Source: Bacillota bacterium (GTDB taxonomy: Bacteria > Bacillota > Clostridia > Christensenellales > Aristaeellaceae). From it: a DNA stretch of 64,000 bases. Of the stretch, positions 43,169-51,695 are shown one piece after another (position 1 is the first letter of the stretch; each line of letters begins with the position of its first letter). Where the stretch lies: assembly GCA_023404715.1 (NCBI GenBank), contig JAEYAR010000183.1:1-64000 (forward strand). The letters run 5' to 3'. Below the pieces are notes generated by a model. It did not search any database. It had not been told where the DNA came from and was given only the letters and a program-made list of their open reading frames with translations. The position numbers and the translations under genes were made by a program.

Positions 43169-44320
43169 ATGAGGGAGTTGCTGCTCGTACGCTTCGGCGA
43201 GGTCCACTTAAAGGGACAGAACAGGCCGTATTTTCTGCGTACGCTCGTAAACCACGTGAAACATGCGGTAAAAGATATCGGCGGCAACGTCTGGATTTCG
43301 GATAGCCGCATCTTCGTATCCGATGCCGGGGACATGGAAGAGTGCATACGGCGCGTGACCAAGGTATTCGGCGTGCATTCGGTGTGCCCTGCCGTCGAGA
43401 TGGAGAAGGACGACTTCGAGGCGGTCTGCCGGCAGGCGGTAGAGATCATGCGCCCGCTCTGCGGCACGTTTAAGGTGAACGCCCGCCGGTCGGACAAGCG
43501 CTACCCGCTCGATTCGCCCGCGATCAACAAGGCGGTGGGCGGCTATGTGCTCTCGCACCTGCCGGGGCTCAGCGTAGACGTGCATCATCCCGAGCATGCG
43601 CTAAACGTCGAAATCCGCGATAAGGCGTACCTGTACGTGCGCTGCATCCCGGCCGTCAACGGCATGCCGATGGGGACGAACGGCCGCGCCTGCCTGCTGC
43701 TCTCCGGCGGCATCGACAGCCCGGTCGCCGGCTTCATGATCGCCAAGCGCGGGGTGGAGCTATGCTGCGTGCATTACCACTCCTTCCCGTATACGAGCGA
43801 GCGCGCGAAGGAAAAGGTGGTGGAGCTCGCGCGCATCCTCAGCGAATACTGCGGGAAGATAAAGCTGTACGTCGTGCCCTTTACGCAAATCCAGATGGAC
43901 ATCCACCAGAAATGCCCGGAGAATTACACCACGCTGATCATGCGCCGGTTCATGATGCGCATCGCGGAGCGCGTCGCCCGCATGGACGGGGCGCAGGCGC
44001 TCATCACGGGCGAAAGCGTCGGCCAGGTCGCCAGCCAGACGATGGAGGCGCTGGGCTGTACGGACGAGGTCGTGGGCATGCCGGTCTTCCGTCCGGTCAT
44101 CGGGTTTGACAAGATCGAGATCGTCCAGCGCGCGGAGACGATCGGCACGTATGAGACCTCCTCGCTGCCCTATGAGGACTGCTGCACGATATTTACGCCC
44201 AAGCACCCGGCGACGCACCCCAAGGCGGAGCTCATCCGCAAGGCGGAGCATGCGTTGGACGGCGAAGCGCTGATCGCGGCGGCGATGGAGGGCATCGAGA
44301 TCGTCGAGGTCGGCGGATAA
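43169..44320 (+). CDS. thiI: tRNA 4-thiouridine synthetase / sulfurtransferase ThiI
   Basis: A 383-residue enzyme that activates U8 of tRNA and inserts sulfur; also used in thiamine thiazole synthesis. Domains: ferredoxin-like and THUMP (about 1-165, with FKVNARRSDKRYPLDS), then the PP-loop ATPase with LLSGGIDSPVAGFM from residue 178 and the closing YEDCCTIFTPKHPATHPK segment. There is no C-terminal rhodanese domain, so sulfur must come directly from the adjacent desulfurase, the usual Firmicutes arrangement. Confidence 0.96.
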   Translation: MRELLLVRFGEVHLKGQNRPYFLRTLVNHVKHAVKDIGGNVWISDSRIFVSDAGDMEECIRRVTKVFGVHSVCPAVEMEKDDFEAVCRQAVEIMRPLCGTFKVNARRSDKRYPLDSPAINKAVGGYVLSHLPGLSVDVHHPEHALNVEIRDKAYLYVRCIPAVNGMPMGTNGRACLLLSGGIDSPVAGFMIAKRGVELCCVHYHSFPYTSERAKEKVVELARILSEYCGKIKLYVVPFTQIQMDIHQKCPENYTTLIMRRFMMRIAERVARMDGAQALITGESVGQVASQTMEALGCTDEVVGMPVFRPVIGFDKIEIVQRAETIGTYETSSLPYEDCCTIFTPKHPATHPKAELIRKAEHALDGEALIAAAMEGIEIVEVGG

Positions 44321-44351
44321 GCGCATCCTCGGAAAAAAGCGCAAGGTAATG

Positions 44352-44384
44352 AAAGCTGTTTCGCATTCGGCGGGGCAGCTTTTT
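44352..44384 (+). terminator. Terminator after thiI
   Basis: AAAGCTG at 44352-44358 pairs with CAGCTTT at 44376-44382 (with inner CGC/GCG pairing), followed by T residues. Confidence 0.7.
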
Positions 44385-44452
44385 GCATGTGCCGCTAAAA
44401 CACATCTGACACCAAGGCACAGAATCTACCCAGCAAAAAATACGTTTACCTA

Positions 44453-44496
44453 TTGATTTATGGACACCAATAGTATATGCTTATGGTGTTCATAAA
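44453..44496 (+). promoter_or_regulatory. Promoter with a 13-bp-arm inverted repeat, likely operator
   Basis: TTGATT at 44453-44458 and TATGCT at 44476-44481 (17 bp) make a plausible promoter. Around the -10 box lies an inverted repeat: TTTATGGACACCA at 44457-44469 and TGGTGTTCATAAA at 44484-44496, one mismatch, 14-base spacer. It ends just at the ribosome binding site of the following small gene, so that gene's product is the obvious candidate repressor. As RNA it could also fold next to the binding site. Confidence 0.6.
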
Positions 44497-44507
44497 GGAG
44501 GTGAACG

Positions 44508-44684
44508 ATGGCGAACAAAAAAATGGGTCGTCCAACCGATAATCCAAAGCCTTTTCGCGTCAATGTACGGATCGATATGGAGTGCAAACAGATATTAGAC
44601 GCATATACCGAACAAGAAAAGATAACGGCGATGGAAGCGGTAAGACGAGGTATCAAAAAATTAAGCGACGACCTGAAAAAATGA
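44508..44684 (+). CDS. Small ribbon-helix-helix-like DNA-binding protein
   Basis: A 58-residue protein with a very strong AAAGGAGGTGA site at 44494-44504. It opens MANKKMGRPTDNPKPFRVN, where GRP-type basic start and VNVRIDMECKQILDAY fit the short strand and first helix of a CopG/Arc-like ribbon-helix-helix; EKITAMEAVRRGIKKLSDDL would be the second helix. Such proteins (often called toxin-antitoxin or plasmid-type RHH) bind inverted repeats as dimers, consistent with the operator just upstream. It is AT-richer than its neighbours and is probably a mobile-element relic. Confidence 0.8.
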   Translation: MANKKMGRPTDNPKPFRVNVRIDMECKQILDAYTEQEKITAMEAVRRGIKKLSDDLKK

Positions 44685-44828
44685 AAGGAAAAGGCGCTTT
44701 CCCGCTAAAGATACACGCCTCTTCCCCCGCGCAGCTACCACAAGGGCAAACCGCATAAATATTATACACTGTGCGGTGCGGCCTTGCAAGGTGTTGTGCG
44801 AAATCAACACCCGAAAGGACGGCGCATC

Positions 44829-45128
44829 ATGATGAATATTTTGGAAGAATTTTTAAACGGCAATATTCAGCCTAACGACCGGTATTTCTGCCGCGGTTCG
44901 AAGTATGGGCAGGCGATCAAAAAGCTTTCGGATGCGGAGCATGCGCTACGCGCCGCGCTCAACGAACAGGAGACAGAGCTGTTGAACGCTTACGTAAATG
45001 CTCAAGAGAAAATAGACTACCTCAGTGGGACGGATAGATTCATCTACGGATATCGACTTGGCGTTCTGATGACGATGGAGGTATTCCGAACGAGCGACGA
45101 GATCATCGTCAGCGGCGAGAATGAATAG
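44829..45128 (+). CDS. DUF6809 family small protein
   Basis: A 99-residue helical protein. MMNILEEFLNGNIQPNDRYF at the start, AIKKLSDAEHALRAALNEQE in the middle and FIYGYRLGVLMTMEVF near the end match a family found in clostridial conjugative elements and prophages (DUF6809 by memory). Function unknown. The ATG pair at 44829 follows GAAAGGACGG; an in-frame ATG at 44784 has no site. It follows the ribbon-helix-helix gene by 144 bases of non-coding DNA and has its own terminator. Confidence 0.8.
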   Translation: MMNILEEFLNGNIQPNDRYFCRGSKYGQAIKKLSDAEHALRAALNEQETELLNAYVNAQEKIDYLSGTDRFIYGYRLGVLMTMEVFRTSDEIIVSGENE

Positions 45129-45141
45129 GCGATAGCTGAAT

Positions 45142-45181
45142 GGCTCGGGGTGGAAGGATATGAACCGCTCCGAGCCTTTTT
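45142..45181 (+). terminator. Terminator after the DUF6809 gene
   Basis: GGCTCGG at 45142-45148 pairs with CCGAGCC at 45170-45176, followed by five T. Confidence 0.85.
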
Positions 45182-45231
45182 GATTCAGCCGGTTCAGGAT
45201 GAAGAAAGATCAGGAAACCTCTATTTAGGGA

Positions 45232-45260
45232 TTGACGCGGCGCTTCGCATCGTGAATAAT
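45232..45260 (+). promoter_or_regulatory. Promoter of the DUF2207 gene
   Basis: TTGACG at 45232-45237 and AATAAT at 45255-45260 with a 17-bp spacer. Predicted transcription start about 45267, the position of an in-frame ATG, which bears on the choice of start codon for the gene. Confidence 0.6.
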
Positions 45261-45284
45261 GGAACCATGAAGGAGGGGGTTTCA

Positions 45285-47147
45285 ATCAAAAAGCTGATTC
45301 TCATGGTAACGTCGCTCTGCCTGCTGCTCGGCCTCGCCTGCGCAGCCGGCGCGGAAGATAAAACGACCTATCAGCGCGCGGCCGCGTTTGACATCGTCTT
45401 GCTGGAGGACGGCAGCGCCTCGATCGAGGAGCGCTGGGAGGTCGACTTTCGCGGCGAGGGGGAATTTTCACGGTATGGGCGGATTTATCTGCCGTCAGAG
45501 CGCTACGCGCTGCGCGACGTCCGCGTAGCGGTGGACGGCGTGGACTGCACGATGCTGGACGCGCCGGATGCGGACAGGCCGGACGGATATGCGGCGGTCT
45601 ATGCGGACGAGCGGGGGACGGTCGTGGAGATCTATCACCGCAGCGCAAACCAAAGCCGCGCGTTCAAGATCGGGTATACCGTGACGGACGCGGTGATCCT
45701 GCACGACGATACGGCGGAATTTGGGTGGAACCTGACCAGCGGGGACGAGGTATCGCCTATCGGGCAGGTGCAGGCGAACGTGCGAATCCCTTATTCGGAG
45801 GGGACGACACAGGCGGATTGGCAGATCTGGGCGCACGGCCCGCTGAACGGTTACGTGGAAAAGACGGACGTCAACCGCGCGCTGCTGGAGGTGCGCGAGG
45901 CAAAAAACGCCGAACCGGTCGATATCCGCCTCGCCATGCCGCGCGAGGCGTTTACGGGCGGATACCGGGAAGCGGGAAGCGCGATGCGCAAGATCCTGGC
46001 GCAGGAGGAGCGCCTGCGGGTGCAGGCCGGCTTCAGGCGAAGCGGCGGCGCCATCTGGCTCGCCTCTACGCTTGTGATTGGCGCGCTGTGCATCCTGGTG
46101 GGCAGATGGCTTTTGCGCCTGCAAAGCGTCGGGCGGGGCGGCTATGCGACGGGCGGCGAGCGCGTGCGTTCACCTTGGCGGTACGACGCCGCAGGCGAGC
46201 CGGAATACCTGGGCGCGCTGCCGGATGAGCGTTCGCCCGCGTTTGCCGGCCTGCTGTGCCATTTCTACGACCACGACGACGTGTCGGGGCCCATTTTGAC
46301 CGCGACGCTCATGGACCTGAGCCTGCGCGGGCACGTGAAGATCGACAACGACGCTGAAAACGCGTATATCACGTTGACGGCCGATGAGGATGAGCCGGGA
46401 TTGCAGCCGCATGAACGCGCGGTGCTGCAGCTCTTGTTAGAGGCGATGCAGGGGCAGCCGCGCGTGGCCATGCGCGCGGTCACCGCTTTTATCGACGCCA
46501 ACCCGAAGGAAGCGCACGCGCGGCTGGACGCCTTTTTTGCGCCGGTTCAGGATGAGCTGTCGCAGGTCAGCGAACCTACGGCGATCCTGCAGCGCGGCGC
46601 GGCGGTGGGCGCGCTGATGGCCGCCCTGGCGCTGCTGCTCTGCCTTGGCGTCATGGCATTGACCTCCGTGCGCATGGCGGCAACGATGATCGTCCTGCCC
46701 ATCGCCGTCTTCATCCTCGCCGGTCATAAAGGGGCGCCGGGGGTACGCCTCACCCGGGAGGGGGAAGACATCCTCGCGGGGTGGAGCGCGTTTTCAAGGT
46801 TCCTGGACGCATTTGTGCTCGGGCGCCAGGAAGCGCCTGCGCTCGACTGCTGGCGACGGTACGTCGTATACGCCGTGGCGCTGGGCAAGGAGAAGAGTCT
46901 CTTAGAAGCCCTGCCGCTGCGCTATCCGCAGATGGAAGCGCAGACGGACGACAGCTACTTCGGCGCGCTGTACGGCAATCCGCTGTATATGCATGCGATG
47001 TCGGGCGCGTTCGACGATTTTGGCCGTTCTATGCACGGGGCGGCGACCTGGCGCGATCCCTCGCAAAGCGCGGGCTCTGAGGACGGCGGCTTTTCTGCAA
47101 GCGCCGGCGGGAGCGGCGGCGGAAGCGGAGGCAGCTTTTCCGATTGA
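45285..47147 (+). CDS. DUF2207 predicted membrane protein, probable AUC start
   Basis: A 620-residue exported membrane protein. The first residues (after the start) KKLILMVTSLCLLLGLACA form a signal peptide ending AGAE. An extracytoplasmic DUF2207 beta domain follows (VLLEDGSASIEERWEVDF), then a span at IWLASTLVIGALCILVGRWL, a cytoplasmic region, two more spans (GALMAALALLLCLGVMAL and the one after), and a Gly/Ser-rich tail GGSGGGSGGSFSD typical of the family. AGGAGG at 45271-45276 is 8 bases before ATC 45285 in frame. ATG 45267 lies upstream of that site and at the predicted transcript start, so it would be nearly leaderless. Both starts are possible. Confidence 0.88.
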   Translation: MKKLILMVTSLCLLLGLACAAGAEDKTTYQRAAAFDIVLLEDGSASIEERWEVDFRGEGEFSRYGRIYLPSERYALRDVRVAVDGVDCTMLDAPDADRPDGYAAVYADERGTVVEIYHRSANQSRAFKIGYTVTDAVILHDDTAEFGWNLTSGDEVSPIGQVQANVRIPYSEGTTQADWQIWAHGPLNGYVEKTDVNRALLEVREAKNAEPVDIRLAMPREAFTGGYREAGSAMRKILAQEERLRVQAGFRRSGGAIWLASTLVIGALCILVGRWLLRLQSVGRGGYATGGERVRSPWRYDAAGEPEYLGALPDERSPAFAGLLCHFYDHDDVSGPILTATLMDLSLRGHVKIDNDAENAYITLTADEDEPGLQPHERAVLQLLLEAMQGQPRVAMRAVTAFIDANPKEAHARLDAFFAPVQDELSQVSEPTAILQRGAAVGALMAALALLLCLGVMALTSVRMAATMIVLPIAVFILAGHKGAPGVRLTREGEDILAGWSAFSRFLDAFVLGRQEAPALDCWRRYVVYAVALGKEKSLLEALPLRYPQMEAQTDDSYFGALYGNPLYMHAMSGAFDDFGRSMHGAATWRDPSQSAGSEDGGFSASAGGSGGGSGGSFSD

Positions 47148-47164
47148 TATGAGGAGAGACGCTT

Positions 47165-48844
47165 ATGCCAAAGGTTACGATCGGGGTGGACTTTGGGACG
47201 CTCGCGGCGCGCGCGGTGGTCGCCGACGTGCGGGATGGCGGCGTCCTGGCGTCCGCCGTGCACGCTTATGCGCACGGCGTCATGGAGCGCGCGCTGCCGG
47301 GCGGCCAGGCGCTGCCGCCGGGCTGGGCGCTGCAGCACCCGGCCGACTATCTGGAGGCGCTCGAGCGGACGGTTGTACGGGCCCTGCGGGAAAGCGGCGC
47401 GCGTGCGCAGGACGTGATCGGGATCGGCACGGATTTTACGTCGTGTACCGCGCTGCCTGTGCGCGGGGACGGGACGCCGCTTTGCCTCTTGCCGGCCTTC
47501 AAAGGGCATCCGCACGCTTATGTGAAGCTTTGGAAGCACCACGCGGCGCAGCCCTATGCCGACCGAATGAACGCGCTGGCACAGGAAAGGGGCGAGGTCT
47601 GGCTTCCTCGTTACGGCGGAAAGATATCGTCCGAGAGCTGCCTACCCAAGCTCTGGCAGGTCGCGGCGGAAGCGCCGGAGGTCCTTGATGCCATGGATTG
47701 CTGGATCGAGGCGGCGGACTGGATCGTATGGCAGCTGACGGGCACGAGGACGCGCAACGCCTGTAGCGCCGGCTACAAGGCGCTCTACAGCAAGCGGGAC
47801 GGTTACCCATCCGAAGCGTTTTTGCTGGCGGCGGATCCCGTCCTTGCGCAGGCTGCCCGGGAAAAGGCCTTCGGCCCGGTATCCGCTCTGGGAGACCGCG
47901 CGGGCGTTCTGACGCGGGAGATGGCCGAACGGCTGGGGCTTCGCCCGGGGACGGCGGTGTGCACCGGCAACGTAGACGCACACGTGTGCGTCCCTGCGGC
48001 GGGTATTGTAGGGCCCGGCAAGCTGCTGGCGATTATGGGCACGTCGACCTGCCACATGCTGCTCAGCCCGCTCGCGGTGCCTGTGCCCGGCATCAGCGGC
48101 ATGGTCGAGGACGGCATCCTGCCTGGCTGTTACGGATATGAGGCGGGACAAAGCTGCGTAGGCGATCACTTCGCCTGGGTGACGCAGCACCTTTGCCCGC
48201 AGGCGTACGCCGAGCGGGCGAAAGCGGAAGGGGTCGATCTGCATCAGCTTTTGACAGGGCTGGCAAGCCGCCTGCGGCCGGGGGAAAGCGGCCTGTTGGC
48301 GCTGGATTGGTGGAACGGCAACCGCTCGATCCTTTCGGATGCGGATTTGACGGGCCTGCTCGTGGGCATGACGCTCGGCACGCGCGTAGAGGAGATCTAC
48401 CGCGCGCTCATCGAGGCGACGGCGTACGGGACGCGCGTGATCGTGGGGCAATACAAAAAGAGCGGCCTGGCGGTGGATGCGTATTATGCTTCCGGCGGCA
48501 TCAGCCGGAAAAACGCCCTGGCGATGCAGATTTACGCGGACGTGCTGAACATGCCCGTGCACGTGGTCGGGGCGGAGCACGGGCCCGCGCTGGGCAGCGC
48601 GATCTTCGCGGCGGTGGCCGCGGGCGGCGCGGCCGGTGGGTACGCGGACATATACGAGGCCGCCGGCCGGATGGGGGATCGCTCTGCGCGCACTTTTGAA
48701 CCGGCGGCGGCGGACGCGCGCGTGTATGACGCCCTGTTTGAGCAGTATCGGCTGCTACACGACCGGTTCGGGCGCGATTGGGACGTTATGAAGCGCCTAA
48801 AGGAGATACAGACCGGCTGCGCCGAAAGGGAGGGAGCCCAATGA
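47165..48844 (+). CDS. araB: Ribulokinase
   Basis: A 559-residue FGGY-family kinase phosphorylating L-ribulose. VTIGVDFGTLAARAVVADV is the ATP-binding start, IGTDFTSCTALPV, GGKISSESCLPKLWQV and GHPHAYVKLWKHHAAQ are ribulokinase-specific segments, and the end has ATAYGTRVIVGQYKKSGL and YASGGISRKNALAMQIYADV. Length fits AraB (about 560) rather than xylulokinase (about 500). No araA or araD is adjacent, so it may act on another pentulose. It starts 17 bases after the DUF2207 gene and overlaps the next gene by 4 bases. Confidence 0.93.
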   Translation: MPKVTIGVDFGTLAARAVVADVRDGGVLASAVHAYAHGVMERALPGGQALPPGWALQHPADYLEALERTVVRALRESGARAQDVIGIGTDFTSCTALPVRGDGTPLCLLPAFKGHPHAYVKLWKHHAAQPYADRMNALAQERGEVWLPRYGGKISSESCLPKLWQVAAEAPEVLDAMDCWIEAADWIVWQLTGTRTRNACSAGYKALYSKRDGYPSEAFLLAADPVLAQAAREKAFGPVSALGDRAGVLTREMAERLGLRPGTAVCTGNVDAHVCVPAAGIVGPGKLLAIMGTSTCHMLLSPLAVPVPGISGMVEDGILPGCYGYEAGQSCVGDHFAWVTQHLCPQAYAERAKAEGVDLHQLLTGLASRLRPGESGLLALDWWNGNRSILSDADLTGLLVGMTLGTRVEEIYRALIEATAYGTRVIVGQYKKSGLAVDAYYASGGISRKNALAMQIYADVLNMPVHVVGAEHGPALGSAIFAAVAAGGAAGGYADIYEAAGRMGDRSARTFEPAAADARVYDALFEQYRLLHDRFGRDWDVMKRLKEIQTGCAEREGAQ

Positions 48845-49493
48845 AGTACAGATGCCTGGTGCTCGACCACGACGACACGGTCGCCATGAGCACGCCGCAG
48901 ATTCACTACCCGGCGTTCGTAGATTCCCTGTCCGTGCTTCGGCCGGGCATACGCCTTACGCTCGAAGAATTCTGGCTGGCGAGCTTTGAGCCGGGGTTCA
49001 GCGCGTTTTGCCAGGATACGCTCGGCTTTACGGACGAGGAGATGGCATTTCAGCTGCAAAACTGGCAGCGACATGTGAAAATGCAGGTGCCCGGGTTTTA
49101 CCCGGGCATTGCCCGGATCGTGCGCAGGCAAAAAGAGGCGGGCGGCCTCGTCTGCGTGGTCTCCCATTCGTACGCCGAAAACATCCTGCGCGATTACCGG
49201 GCCAACGGATGCGCGCAGCCGGACGCCGTATTTGGCTGGGAGGACGACGAAAGCCGGCGCAAGCCTTCCCCTTATCCGCTGATCGAGATCATGAAGGCCT
49301 TGGACCGCAGGAGCTCATCGTCGTTGACGATTTGAAGCCCGGCTATGACATGGCGAAGGCCTGCGGCGCTTGGTTTGCCTGCGCCGGCTGGGCGCAGCGC
49401 ATTGAAAAGATCGAGCGATTTATGCGCGCGCACTGCGCGCGCTATTTCGACGACGTGCAGGCGTTGGAGGCCTTTCTCTTCGGATGCCCATAA
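48841..49493 (+). pseudogene. HAD-family hydrolase gene with a frameshift
   Basis: The gene begins at ATG 48841 in an ATGA overlap with araB. The first 155 codons read as a HAD phosphatase: LVLDHDDTV (nucleophile Asp9 and Asp11), then VSHSYAENILRDY as motif 2 and RRKPSPYPLIEIMKAL as the motif 3 lysine region. At about 49306-49318 the frame is lost and hits a TGA at 49333-49335. The missing end continues in another frame as ELIVVDDLKPGYDMAKACG (motif 4, DD) to a stop at 49491-49493. This equals loss of one base. Without the shift it would be about 217 residues, the normal size. It is either a recent mutation or a sequencing error. Confidence 0.88.
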
Positions 49494-49526
49494 AAACAAA
49501 AGCGCAAATGGAACAAATTTTTCTCT

Positions 49527-49554
49527 TTGCGTTCACGGTCAAATCGGTTATAAT
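49527..49554 (+). promoter_or_regulatory. Promoter of the nadD operon
   Basis: TTGCGT at 49527-49532 and TATAAT at 49549-49554, 16 bp apart. Start of transcription about 30 bases before the GTG of nadD. Confidence 0.7.
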
Positions 49555-49588
49555 AGGGGCTGTTACAAATTTTGAAGGGGGACGCGCC

Positions 49589-50188
49589 GTGGGCAAGATC
49601 GGCGTATTTGGCGGAAGCTTTAACCCGATACACAGGGGACATCTGGCGATGGCTACCTATGCGGTTTGTGCGTTTGCGCTCGAAAGGATGCTGCTCTTGC
49701 CCACCGGTAACCCGCCCCATAAGCACGAAGGTCTGGCCGATAAGCTGGACCGGATGGAGATGGTGCGCCTGGCGGCGAGGGAGGATCCGCGTTTCGAAGC
49801 TTGCGATCTGGAGATCACGCGCGAGGGCGTGATCTACACGGTGGATACCCTGCGCGCGCTCAAACGCAGCCTGCCGGAGGCCGAGCTGTATTATCTCATC
49901 GGCGCGGACACGCTGCTCGACCTGCATACGTGGCGGCGCATAGAAGAGGTCTTGTCGCTATGCCGCTTCATCGTCTGCGGCCGGCCGGGCTACAGGCAAA
50001 AGGAAGTGATCTCATGCATGGAGAGCATGCGCCAAAGCGGCGCGGGCATGTATTGGCTCGATATGCCGGCGGTGGACATATCGGCGACCATGGTGCGGGC
50101 GATGGCTGCGGAAAAGAGGCCGCTGGAGGGCGTCGTCACGGCGCCCGTGGCGGCGTACATCCAAAGCCGAGGGCTATACGGCGCATGA
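49589..50188 (+). CDS. nadD: Nicotinate-nucleotide adenylyltransferase
   Basis: A 199-residue nucleotidyltransferase making NaAD from NaMN and ATP. The start is GTG 49589 after GAAGGGGGA; upstream in-frame residues lie before the promoter. The catalytic motif GGSFNPIHRGH is at residues 8-18 (His15, His18), PTGNPPHK follows, and the closing DISATMVRAMAAEKRPLEGVV includes the ISxTxxR motif. It is the first gene of nadD-yqeK-rsfS, the standard Firmicutes order. Confidence 0.97.
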   Translation: MGKIGVFGGSFNPIHRGHLAMATYAVCAFALERMLLLPTGNPPHKHEGLADKLDRMEMVRLAAREDPRFEACDLEITREGVIYTVDTLRALKRSLPEAELYYLIGADTLLDLHTWRRIEEVLSLCRFIVCGRPGYRQKEVISCMESMRQSGAGMYWLDMPAVDISATMVRAMAAEKRPLEGVVTAPVAAYIQSRGLYGA

Positions 50189-50202
50189 CGGAGGGCAAGA
50201 CG

Positions 50203-50790
50203 ATGACGCGGGATGAAATGCTCAAAAAGCTCAAAAAGACGCTGGATAACCAGCGCTATGCGCATACGCTCGGCGTGGAAGAGACGGCGATTCAAATGGC
50301 GCGTGCGTTTGGCGTGGACGAGCGCAAGGCTTCGCTCGCAGGCCTGCTGCACGATTGCGCAAAATGCTGTTCTTTGCAGGAAATGTCCGCTTACGTACAG
50401 AATGATAGCGTAGCGCGCAGCGTAGACGAGAGCATGCGCTCTTCACGCGCCTTGATGCACGGACCCGCCGGCGCTGCGCGCGCGCGCAAGGAATACGGCG
50501 TGAGCGACCCCGAAGTGTTGAGCGCGATCCGCTATCACACGACGGGCTGTGCCACCATGTCCGATTTGGACAAGATCATCTACCTTGCGGACATGATCGA
50601 GCCGGGCAGAAAAGAATATCCCGGCCTGGCGGAGGTGCGCGCGCTGTGCAGGACGGACCTTAACGGCGCGATGCGGCTGGCGCTCTCGCAAAGCGCCGCA
50701 TACGTGGGCGAAAACCGCCAGATGCTGCATCCGGATACACAAAACGCGCTTCAGGCGCTGACCCAACCCATACAGGAGGAAACGAAATGA
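50203..50790 (+). CDS. yqeK: HD-domain hydrolase YqeK (diadenosine tetraphosphatase type)
   Basis: A 195-residue HD-domain metal-dependent phosphohydrolase. His21 (YAHTLGVEE), His50-Asp51 (LLHDCAK) and later HGPAGAARA and IRYHTTG supply the metal ligands; YLADMIEPGRKEYPGL is typical of YqeK, shown elsewhere to hydrolyse Ap4A. ATG 50203 is chosen because GGAGGG lies at 50190-50195; an ATG at 50185 in the same frame overlaps the nadD stop. It overlaps rsfS by 4 bases. Confidence 0.94.
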   Translation: MTRDEMLKKLKKTLDNQRYAHTLGVEETAIQMARAFGVDERKASLAGLLHDCAKCCSLQEMSAYVQNDSVARSVDESMRSSRALMHGPAGAARARKEYGVSDPEVLSAIRYHTTGCATMSDLDKIIYLADMIEPGRKEYPGLAEVRALCRTDLNGAMRLALSQSAAYVGENRQMLHPDTQNALQALTQPIQEETK

Positions 50791-51161
50791 AGAGTATCGA
50801 ACAAATGGCCATCTTTGCGGCCAGGCTATTGGATGAAAAGAAGGCGCAGGACATTCTGCTGCTCGACGTACACGAGATGACGGTGATCACCGATTACATG
50901 CTCATCTGCTCGGGCCGATCCGTACCGCAGGTGAAGGCGCTGTGCGAACACCTGGACGAAAAGCTCGCCGAGCAGGGCTTTGAACCCCGCCGCAAGGAGG
51001 GCGCAGGTGACGGGCGATGGATCGTCCTGGACTATGACAGCGTGATGATCCACATCTTCCACGAGCAAGACCGCGCTTATTATCAACTGGAACGCCTGTG
51101 GTCGGACGGTACGAACGGGGTGGCATTTGAAAGCGCGGCGCAAGAAGAGGACGGACTGTAA
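50787..51161 (+). CDS. rsfS: Ribosomal silencing factor RsfS
   Basis: A 124-residue protein that binds uL14 and blocks subunit joining when growth stops. ARLLDEKKAQDILLLDVHEM, ITDYMLICSGRSVPQVKAL, GDGRWIVLDYDSVMIHIFHEQ and YYQLERLW are the conserved family blocks. It shares an ATGA overlap with yqeK. Confidence 0.97.
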   Translation: MKSIEQMAIFAARLLDEKKAQDILLLDVHEMTVITDYMLICSGRSVPQVKALCEHLDEKLAEQGFEPRRKEGAGDGRWIVLDYDSVMIHIFHEQDRAYYQLERLWSDGTNGVAFESAAQEEDGL

Positions 51162-51164
51162 ACG

Positions 51165-51695
51165 ATGATCAAAAAGAGGGACTGGTTGATTATCGCCATC
51201 GTGCTCGCCCTGGCGCTTTTCGGGTTTGCATTCACGAATAAGGGAACCCAACCGGCCGTCGTGCCAGAGGCAACGGCATCGCCGGAGGCAACGGCTGCGC
51301 CCGCCGAAAGCGGCGAGATACAAACGCCGGACGCCCCGGGGGCGACGACGGCGCCGGAGGAAACGGCGATGATGGGGCCGCCCGTGCCCGGGCGCGTCGA
51401 GACATCCAATTACGTCGTCGTCACGGTGAACGGCAAACGGTGGGGCGATCCGATTCCGATGGATATGGACAAGGAGATCACCGTCAAGCAGGAAAATGGC
51501 GCGGTGAACGTCGTTCACATCACGCCCGAGACCGTAAAGATGCAGTCGTCCACCTGCGAGAACCAGGACTGCATCTATCAAGACGCAATCCCGCTCAATT
51601 ATGAGGAGACGCACCGGATTTTGGGCAACATGATCGTCTGCCTCCCCAATCAGGTGGTGCTCGAGCTCGTATCGGGCGCGGAGGGAACGATATGA
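51165..51695 (+). CDS. NusG domain II-containing membrane-anchored protein
   Basis: A 176-residue protein with one N-terminal span (LIIAIVLALALFGFAF), a Pro/Ala/Thr/Glu spacer of about 50 residues and a C-terminal NusG-II-like beta domain: VVVTVNGKRWGDPIPM, ITVKQENGAVNVVHI and CENQDCIYQDAIPLNYE. The cysteine pair with MIVCLPNQVVLEL is family-typical. Such proteins usually neighbour a Gx-type transporter, as here, and are linked in genomes to ApbE flavinylation systems. Function unproven. It overlaps the next gene by 4 bases. Confidence 0.92.
   Translation: MIKKRDWLIIAIVLALALFGFAFTNKGTQPAVVPEATASPEATAAPAESGEIQTPDAPGATTAPEETAMMGPPVPGRVETSNYVVVTVNGKRWGDPIPMDMDKEITVKQENGAVNVVHITPETVKMQSSTCENQDCIYQDAIPLNYEETHRILGNMIVCLPNQVVLELVSGAEGTI

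Noticed and set aside
49300..49335. Programmed -1 frameshift in the HAD gene
   Set aside because: No slippery heptamer of the X XXY YYZ type or downstream pseudoknot is evident; loss of one base is simpler.
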